Assembly (NCBI RefSeq): GCF_030817195.1
Contig: NZ_JAUSYZ010000001.1
Coordinates: 558,001 to 622,000, forward strand
DNA from: Arthrobacter globiformis
Lineage (GTDB): Bacteria; Actinomycetota; Actinomycetes; Actinomycetales; Micrococcaceae
Reading direction: 5' to 3'
DNA: 64,000 bases
Shown: piece by piece, positions 59,855 to 64,000 of the stretch
Layout of the letters: each line of letters opens with the position of its first letter
Numbering within the stretch: position 1 is the first letter of the stretch
The notes under the pieces: model-generated
What the model was told of the DNA's origin: nothing
Database searches by the model: none
Seen by the model: only the letters and a program-made list of their open reading frames with translations
Position numbers and translations under genes: made by a program

Positions 59855-60352
59855 CTACTGCTCCTCCTTCTGGGCCTTCCGGTGCAGGTGCACGGGGACA
59901 TAGGCCAGGAGGATGGCCAGCACGGCGAGCAGCACGCCGCCGGCGATGAGGCCCACCCTGCGGCCGGCCGTAACATCGAACACCAGCGCGGCGGTTCCCA
60001 CGCTCAGGGCCGCCACGCCGCCGAGGGCGATTTTGGTGATGTTGTCCGCGCTGGCTACGAGCGTTGCCTTGAGCCGCTTCCGGAACAGCCGGCGGTGGAC
60101 GCTGACCGGCAGGAGGATGAACGCCGTGGTCAGCGCGGCGAGGGCGACGTTGACGAGGTAGAGCGTGACCTGGAAATCATCGAGCGTTTCAAAACGCTGC
60201 TGGAACGGCAACGTCAGCAGGAAGCCGGCCAGGATCTGGACTCCGGTCTGCAGGACGCGCAGCTCCTGGATCAGTTCCATCCAGTTTCGGTCCAGCTGCT
60301 CCTCTCGGGTCTCGTTCCTGCCGCTGCCAGCCCAGGTGTCCGGATCGGTCAT
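59855..60352 (-). CDS. DUF6328-like membrane protein
   Basis: A 165-residue membrane protein. After a hydrophilic 24-residue N-terminus comes ELIQELRVLQTGVQILAGFLL, the typical opening of the DUF6328 family, and four hydrophobic helices: LQTGVQILAGFLLTL, YLVNVALAALTTAFILLPV, ITKIALGGVAALSVGTAALVF and VGLIAGGVLLAVLAILLAYV. The C-terminal tail is short and charged. ATG with AGGAGGG upstream. Function unknown. It is convergent with glycerate kinase (2 bp between stops). Confidence 0.85.
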   Translation of the reverse strand: MTDPDTWAGSGRNETREEQLDRNWMELIQELRVLQTGVQILAGFLLTLPFQQRFETLDDFQVTLYLVNVALAALTTAFILLPVSVHRRLFRKRLKATLVASADNITKIALGGVAALSVGTAALVFDVTAGRRVGLIAGGVLLAVLAILLAYVPVHLHRKAQKEEQ

Positions 60353-60529
60353 GAACCCTCCTCTGTCTGGCCCGCTGCGGGCGTGCTTGCTCCAAACCTA
60401 GGCTCAAGTCTGCCCTAATTCAATAAATGCTAAGTTTGCTGACTAATGTTTTATGAGGTGGTGGACTTGCTCCTCAAACCTGCGTTAGGTTCGAACAACC
60501 GGCAGCCCGACAACGTGAGCAGGTGGACA

Positions 60530-61429
60530 ATGACCGACCCAGCAAAGCAGCCTGACCAGCCAGGCGATCCCCGGGGAACGTACCACTCCGGGCCCTTTCC
60601 CGAGCAGGAACAGAAGCAGCCGGGCCTGACCGCCCCCATGGATCCGCAGCCGGACCACGGCGAGCTGAGCTATGAGGGAAGCGGGGCGCTGGAGGGCAAA
60701 GCGGCGCTTATCACAGGCGGCGACTCCGGCATCGGCAAGGCGGTGGCCATCGCCTTCGCACGCGAGGGCGCCGACGTCGCCATTTCCTATCTGCCCGAAG
60801 AGGAGGACGACGCGCAGGACACTGCTGAATGGATCCGCAAGACCGGCCGGCGGGCACTGCTCCTCCCCGGTGACGGCAGGAACGAGGACTTCAGCACGGC
60901 GATCGTCGATGACGCTGTTACTGAATTCGGCCGGCTCGATGTGGTGGTGCTCAACGCCGCCTACCAAAAGAACCGCGAGAGCCTTGAGTCGCTGCCCACG
61001 GAGGAATTCGACCGCGTCTTCAAGACCAACCTGTACTCGCTGCTGTGGACTGCCCGGGCAGCGCTGCCGCACCTGAAGGCGGGTGCCTCAATTATCACCA
61101 CGGCCTCCATCCAGGCATTCAATCCGTCTCCCGGGCTCATTGACTATGCCATGACCAAAGCGGCCCAGGTGGCCTTCACCAAAGCCCTCGCCCAGGAACT
61201 GGGACCCAAGGGAATCCGCGTCAACGCCGTGGCGCCCGGCCCCATCTGGACGCCGCTTATCCCCGCCACCGAGTGGCCGGACAAGCTGCCGAAATTCGGT
61301 CAGGACACCCCGCTGCAGCGTGCCGGGCAACCCGCCGAGCTTGCCCCCGCCTACGTTCTGCTGGCGTCCGACGCCGGTTCGTACATTTCCGGGGCGGTGG
61401 TTCCCGTCACCGGCGGCAAGGGCCTTTGA
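60530..61429 (+). CDS. SDR-family oxidoreductase (general-stress type)
   Basis: A 299-residue short-chain dehydrogenase. ATG of MTDPAKQ after AGGTGG. It has the 45-residue N-terminal extension (GTYHSGPFPEQEQKQPGL) typical of the Bacillus YhxD/GSP39-like group of stress SDRs. The NAD(P) loop is TGGDSGIGKAVAIAFA, followed by LNAAYQ, and the catalytic Ser, Tyr and Lys are in TTASIQAFNPSPGLIDYAMTKAAQ. Substrate unknown. It lies 62 bp before the third acidic disordered protein, in line with a stress role for both. Confidence 0.9.
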   Translation: MTDPAKQPDQPGDPRGTYHSGPFPEQEQKQPGLTAPMDPQPDHGELSYEGSGALEGKAALITGGDSGIGKAVAIAFAREGADVAISYLPEEEDDAQDTAEWIRKTGRRALLLPGDGRNEDFSTAIVDDAVTEFGRLDVVVLNAAYQKNRESLESLPTEEFDRVFKTNLYSLLWTARAALPHLKAGASIITTASIQAFNPSPGLIDYAMTKAAQVAFTKALAQELGPKGIRVNAVAPGPIWTPLIPATEWPDKLPKFGQDTPLQRAGQPAELAPAYVLLASDAGSYISGAVVPVTGGKGL

Positions 61430-61491
61430 GTCTTCCCGTGATGCCAAAGCAATTCCCAGCCAAGCAATTTCCCCACAAGCAGGAGGAACAG

Positions 61492-62040
61492 ATGAGCCAG
61501 GACAACCAGCATGCAGCCCCTGAAGAGGAAGTAGGAGGCTACGGCACACCCACCGCGGAGCAGGAAGCCGGCGGCCAGCAGTTTGCCCAGCCCCGGGAAG
61601 AGGAAGACTTCGACGCCGCGGGCCTGAACCAGAACAGCCCGGAAGGTGAGACCTTCCAGACCGGCACGCCGAACCTTAGCCACTTCGCCGAGGAGGATCA
61701 GGACAGCTCCGGCGAACCCGGGGCAGGACGCTTCGGCGGAACCGACGAACAGCTCCACGCCGAGAACGAAAGCAGCGTGGCGGGCTTTGACCCGGTCCCC
61801 GGTGAATCACCGCTGCCGCGCGATCCGGACGCCTCACCCGGTGCGGGCGCCGAGGACGGGGACACGGCCGTGCCCTCGGCGGACGCCGAAATCGACGAAG
61901 GCAACGCTGACGAATCCAGCGCCGGACAGTTCTCCTCGGAACCCGGACAGGACGCCGCGGGCATTCCGGACGGCAGCGGGGACGACCTGCCGAAGGAAAA
62001 GTCACCCAACGACGACGACGAAACGTTCGACGCCGGATAA
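61492..62040 (+). CDS. Acidic, intrinsically disordered small protein 3
   Basis: A 182-residue protein. ATG 5 nt after AGGAGGA. It begins MSQDNQHAAPEEEVGGYGTP and is disordered throughout: Asp, Glu, Gly, Ser, Pro, Gln and Asn make up most residues; very acidic (ends DDDETFDAG). No domain is recognised. Similar style to the two small proteins at 55887 and 56510, including the string DESSAG. A strong hairpin follows 30 bp after its stop. Confidence 0.75.
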   Translation: MSQDNQHAAPEEEVGGYGTPTAEQEAGGQQFAQPREEEDFDAAGLNQNSPEGETFQTGTPNLSHFAEEDQDSSGEPGAGRFGGTDEQLHAENESSVAGFDPVPGESPLPRDPDASPGAGAEDGDTAVPSADAEIDEGNADESSAGQFSSEPGQDAAGIPDGSGDDLPKEKSPNDDDETFDAG

Positions 62041-62070
62041 GCGTTTTTGCACCACTTTCGAAACCGGCAC

Positions 62071-62106
62071 GGCCGCGGCGCCCCTTCGAACAGGGGCGCC
62101 GCGGCC
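62071..62106. terminator. Strong hairpin between convergent genes
   Basis: Perfect 15-bp stem GGCCGCGGCGCCCCT (62071-62085) with its complement (62092-62106), loop TCGAAC. It stands between the stops of the disordered protein 3 gene and the permease gene. No T-run, but stem stability is high. Confidence 0.75.
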
Positions 62107-62145
62107 TTGCCATTGGGCCGGAGCCACGAAAGCGGTGCAGAAATG

Positions 62146-63498
62146 CTAGCGCTTCTTGGGCTGCCTCTTCGCTGCGGCGTTGATGGCCGCCTTGGCGGCG
62201 GGCGGCAGGCCCGGCTGCTCGGTCTCCGGCTCGGCAGCGGTGCCGCGCGCCCTCGCGATGGCCCTCATGCCGTGGTAGATCACCAGGGCTGCGGCGGACC
62301 CGAGCGCGATGCCCGTGAACTTCAGTTCCCCGACAGTCCAGGTGTAGTCCGCGATGCCGATGATGAGGGAGACCGCGGCCGTGGTCAGGTTGACCGGGTT
62401 CGAAAAGTTGACCTTGTTCTGGACCCAGATCTTCACACCGAGGATGCCGATCATGCCGTACAGCATGGTTGCCGCGCCCCCCAGCACGCCCGGCGGAACG
62501 GTGGCGATCAGTTCGCCGAACTTCGGCGAGAAGCTCAGCAGGATGGCGAAGATGCCGGCCACCCAGTAGGCAGCCGTGGAGTAGACCTTGGTGGCAGCCA
62601 TGACGCCGATGTTTTCCGCATAGGTAGTGGTGCCTGAGCCGCCGCCGAAGCCGGCGAGCACCGTGGCGGCGCCGTCGGCCATCAGGGCACGGCCGGAGAC
62701 CCCGTCCAGGTTCTGGCCGGTCATGGCGGACACGGACTTAACATGGCCGATGTTCTCCGCCACGAGGACCAGGACCACAGGAACGAACAGGCCCACGACG
62801 CCGAGGTGGAACTCCGGGGTCTGGAAGTGGGGGAGGCCCACCCACGGGGCGGCGTCCATCTTGGAATAGTCCACCTCGCCCCGGAGCATGGCCACGAGGT
62901 AGCCCACCACCACGCCCACCAGGATGCTGAGGCGGCCAAAGATCCCTCGGAACAGGACGCTCACCACAATGATGGTCACCAGCGTGATCAGTGCTGTCAC
63001 GGGGGCGGCATCGAAGTTGTTCTTGGCGGCCGGAGCCAGGTTGAGCCCGATCAGGGCCACGATGGCGCCGGTGACAATCGGCGGCATCAGCCGGTTGATC
63101 CAGCCGGCGCCGAACTTCTGCACGATCGAGCCGATCACGGCGAGGCCGGCTCCGGCGAGCACCACGCCGCCCAGCGCCCCGGGTACGCCGAACTGCTGCT
63201 GGGACGCCGTGATGGGGGCGATGAACGCAAAGCTTGACCCGAGGTAGCTGGGAACGCGGCCCTGGGTGATCACGAGGAACAGGAGCGTGCCGATGCCGGA
63301 GAAGAGGAGGGTGGTGGCCGGCGGCATGCCGGTGATGATCGGCACCAGGAAGGTGGCGCCGAACATGGCCACGACGTGCTGCATTCCCACGCCGATGGTC
63401 AGTGGCCACGTGAGCCGTTCGCCGGGAGCCACCACTTCGCCCGGACGCACTGCCTTGCCGTTGCCGTGCAGCTTCCATTTGATTCCGAGCATGCTCAT
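62146..63498 (-). CDS. Nucleobase:cation symporter-2 permease (uracil permease-like)
   Basis: A 450-residue NCS2 permease of the UraA/RutG/xanthine group. Start at ATG 63498 (MSMLGIKWKLHG), with GAAAGG upstream; the open frame to 63804 has no ribosome site and overlaps the divergent gene. About fourteen helices. Family motifs: LPLTIGVGMQHVVAMFGAT-like opening, VPSYLGSSFAFIAPI, the ENIGHVKSVSAMTGQNLD segment with the conserved Glu, and GGSGTTTYAENIGVMAATKVYS. The last 30 residues are a Lys/Ala-rich tail. It should import uracil or a similar pyrimidine with protons. The RutE-like gene across the promoter region supports pyrimidine use. Confidence 0.9.
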   Translation of the reverse strand: MSMLGIKWKLHGNGKAVRPGEVVAPGERLTWPLTIGVGMQHVVAMFGATFLVPIITGMPPATTLLFSGIGTLLFLVITQGRVPSYLGSSFAFIAPITASQQQFGVPGALGGVVLAGAGLAVIGSIVQKFGAGWINRLMPPIVTGAIVALIGLNLAPAAKNNFDAAPVTALITLVTIIVVSVLFRGIFGRLSILVGVVVGYLVAMLRGEVDYSKMDAAPWVGLPHFQTPEFHLGVVGLFVPVVLVLVAENIGHVKSVSAMTGQNLDGVSGRALMADGAATVLAGFGGGSGTTTYAENIGVMAATKVYSTAAYWVAGIFAILLSFSPKFGELIATVPPGVLGGAATMLYGMIGILGVKIWVQNKVNFSNPVNLTTAAVSLIIGIADYTWTVGELKFTGIALGSAAALVIYHGMRAIARARGTAAEPETEQPGLPPAAKAAINAAAKRQPKKR

Positions 63499-63705
63499 TG
63501 GCGGGGCCTTTCGGAGAGGGAGTTTGCCCGCTCGCCGGGCTGGATCTTCAGGAGCAAGAATACCCCGCCGGACGCGGGCACGAGAGGGCACTTTGCCAGC
63601 AGTGTGTCCAGCAAGCAGGCGCCCTGGTGTGTCAAACGTCACGCCGCCTGTTTGGTCGTTCCGGGAAGAGCGTGCCGCCGAATCCGGTTGAACCCGGAGA
63701 AAGCA

Positions 63706-63741
63706 AACTGAACCACCGTAAGTAACTGAACCACCGCAAGT
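63706..63741. repeat. Tandem 18-nt repeat
   Basis: AACTGAACCACCGYAAGT occurs twice in tandem (63706-63723 and 63724-63741) with one base different, in the divergent promoter region 63499-63797. It could be a regulator site. Otherwise I see nothing in this 299-bp gap apart from a CCGGTTGAACCCGG-like short stem near 63684. Confidence 0.65.
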
Positions 63742-63797
63742 AACAAGGATCGCCCGACGCCGCCCGCAGGGATGTCGGCCTAGTGAAAGGGGCGCGA

Positions 63798-64000
63798 ATG
63801 ACAATCGCCCACGAAGAAGCAGTAATCGATTCCGCCGCCGTGGATGCCATTTTTGCCGAAGCCCGCACCGCCAACGCGTTCACGGGTGAAGTCAGCGAGC
63901 AGCAGGCCCGCGCCATCTACGAACTGACCAAGTTCGGCCCCACGGCCTTCAACTCCCAGCCCCTGCGCGTCACCTATGTGCGCTCGGAGGAGGCCCGCGG
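63798..64000 (+). CDS. rutE: Nitroreductase-family protein, malonic semialdehyde reductase (RutE)-like, 5' part
   Basis: Open reading frame that starts with ATG 63798 (GAAAGGGG upstream) and runs off the window after 67 full codons. Translation begins MTIAHEEAVIDSAAVDAIF, then AYELTKFGPTAFNSQPLR-like sequence (exactly YELTKFGPTAFNSQPLRVTY). That FGPTAFNSQPLR stretch is characteristic of the RutE/HadB group of FMN nitroreductases, which reduce malonic semialdehyde in pyrimidine breakdown. It is divergent from the NCS2 permease. The remaining two thirds lie outside the window. Confidence 0.85.
   Translation, partial: MTIAHEEAVIDSAAVDAIFAEARTANAFTGEVSEQQARAIYELTKFGPTAFNSQPLRVTYVRSEEAR

Noticed and set aside
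1..64000. tRNA or rRNA genes
   Set aside because: No cloverleaf-like GGTTCGAATCC-type segment with matching acceptor stem and no rRNA-like stretch was noticed. A tRNA search was not run.

Overview
The window is a high-GC (roughly two-thirds G+C) stretch of an actinobacterial chromosome. Gene content and protein style (many secreted glycoside hydrolases with Tat-type or Sec signals, DUF222-HNH protein, short GAGCC-type palindromic repeats, GTG starts and 4-bp GTGA overlaps) fit the Arthrobacter/Pseudarthrobacter group of Micrococcaceae. No rRNA, tRNA, CRISPR array, insertion sequence or phage gene was seen. The genus is an inference; the sequence carries no marker gene that fixes it.

Region 1 (1-24 kb) is an L-arabinose and arabinan island. 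It holds the 3' end of araA, an aldose 1-epimerase, a LacI-type regulator, a three-gene multiple-monosaccharide ABC importer (ChvE/MmsA/MmsB type), a TetR-EamA pair, a second CUT2 importer with two permeases (YtfQRT-YjfF type), and four secreted arabinosidases (GH43 with AbfB domain, GH51, GH127, GH43 with LamG and Ig-like domains). Near-identical palindromes of the form TGTTAGCGYTAACA stand before both importers and before GH51, so one LacI regulator probably controls them all.

Region 2 (24-36 kb) starts with a GNAT, an MFS exporter and its MarR regulator. It continues with a galactan cassette: a LacI regulator divergent from a CUT1 importer, a GH42 beta-galactosidase and a large GH30 enzyme of the endo-1,6-galactanase type. 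Together with region 1 this is what is needed to strip and eat type II arabinogalactan. Region 3 (36-42 kb) is a xylose/xylitol module: a ROK regulator (frameshifted), an alditol (xylitol) oxidase, xylA and xylB.

Region 4 (42-52 kb) has a DUF222-HNH protein and an operon of two Gfo/Idh/MocA dehydrogenases, a ThuA-like protein, a TIM-barrel sugar isomerase/epimerase and a CUT1 importer, divergent from a third LacI regulator with its own operator type (CGAAA-N2-TTTCG). It looks like a 3-keto-sugar pathway for an unidentified glycoside. Region 5 (52-64 kb) is mixed housekeeping and stress: a histidine kinase lacking its ATPase domain, a HAD phosphatase, a GDPD, a ThDP enzyme, glycerate kinase, an SDR, three acidic disordered small proteins, a uracil/xanthine-type permease and the start of a RutE-like reductase.

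Three genes (TetR, GH51, ROK regulator) are each broken by one small indel and read perfectly once it is undone. Two of the indels are in a G homopolymer or a CT repeat, so sequencing error is as likely as real decay.
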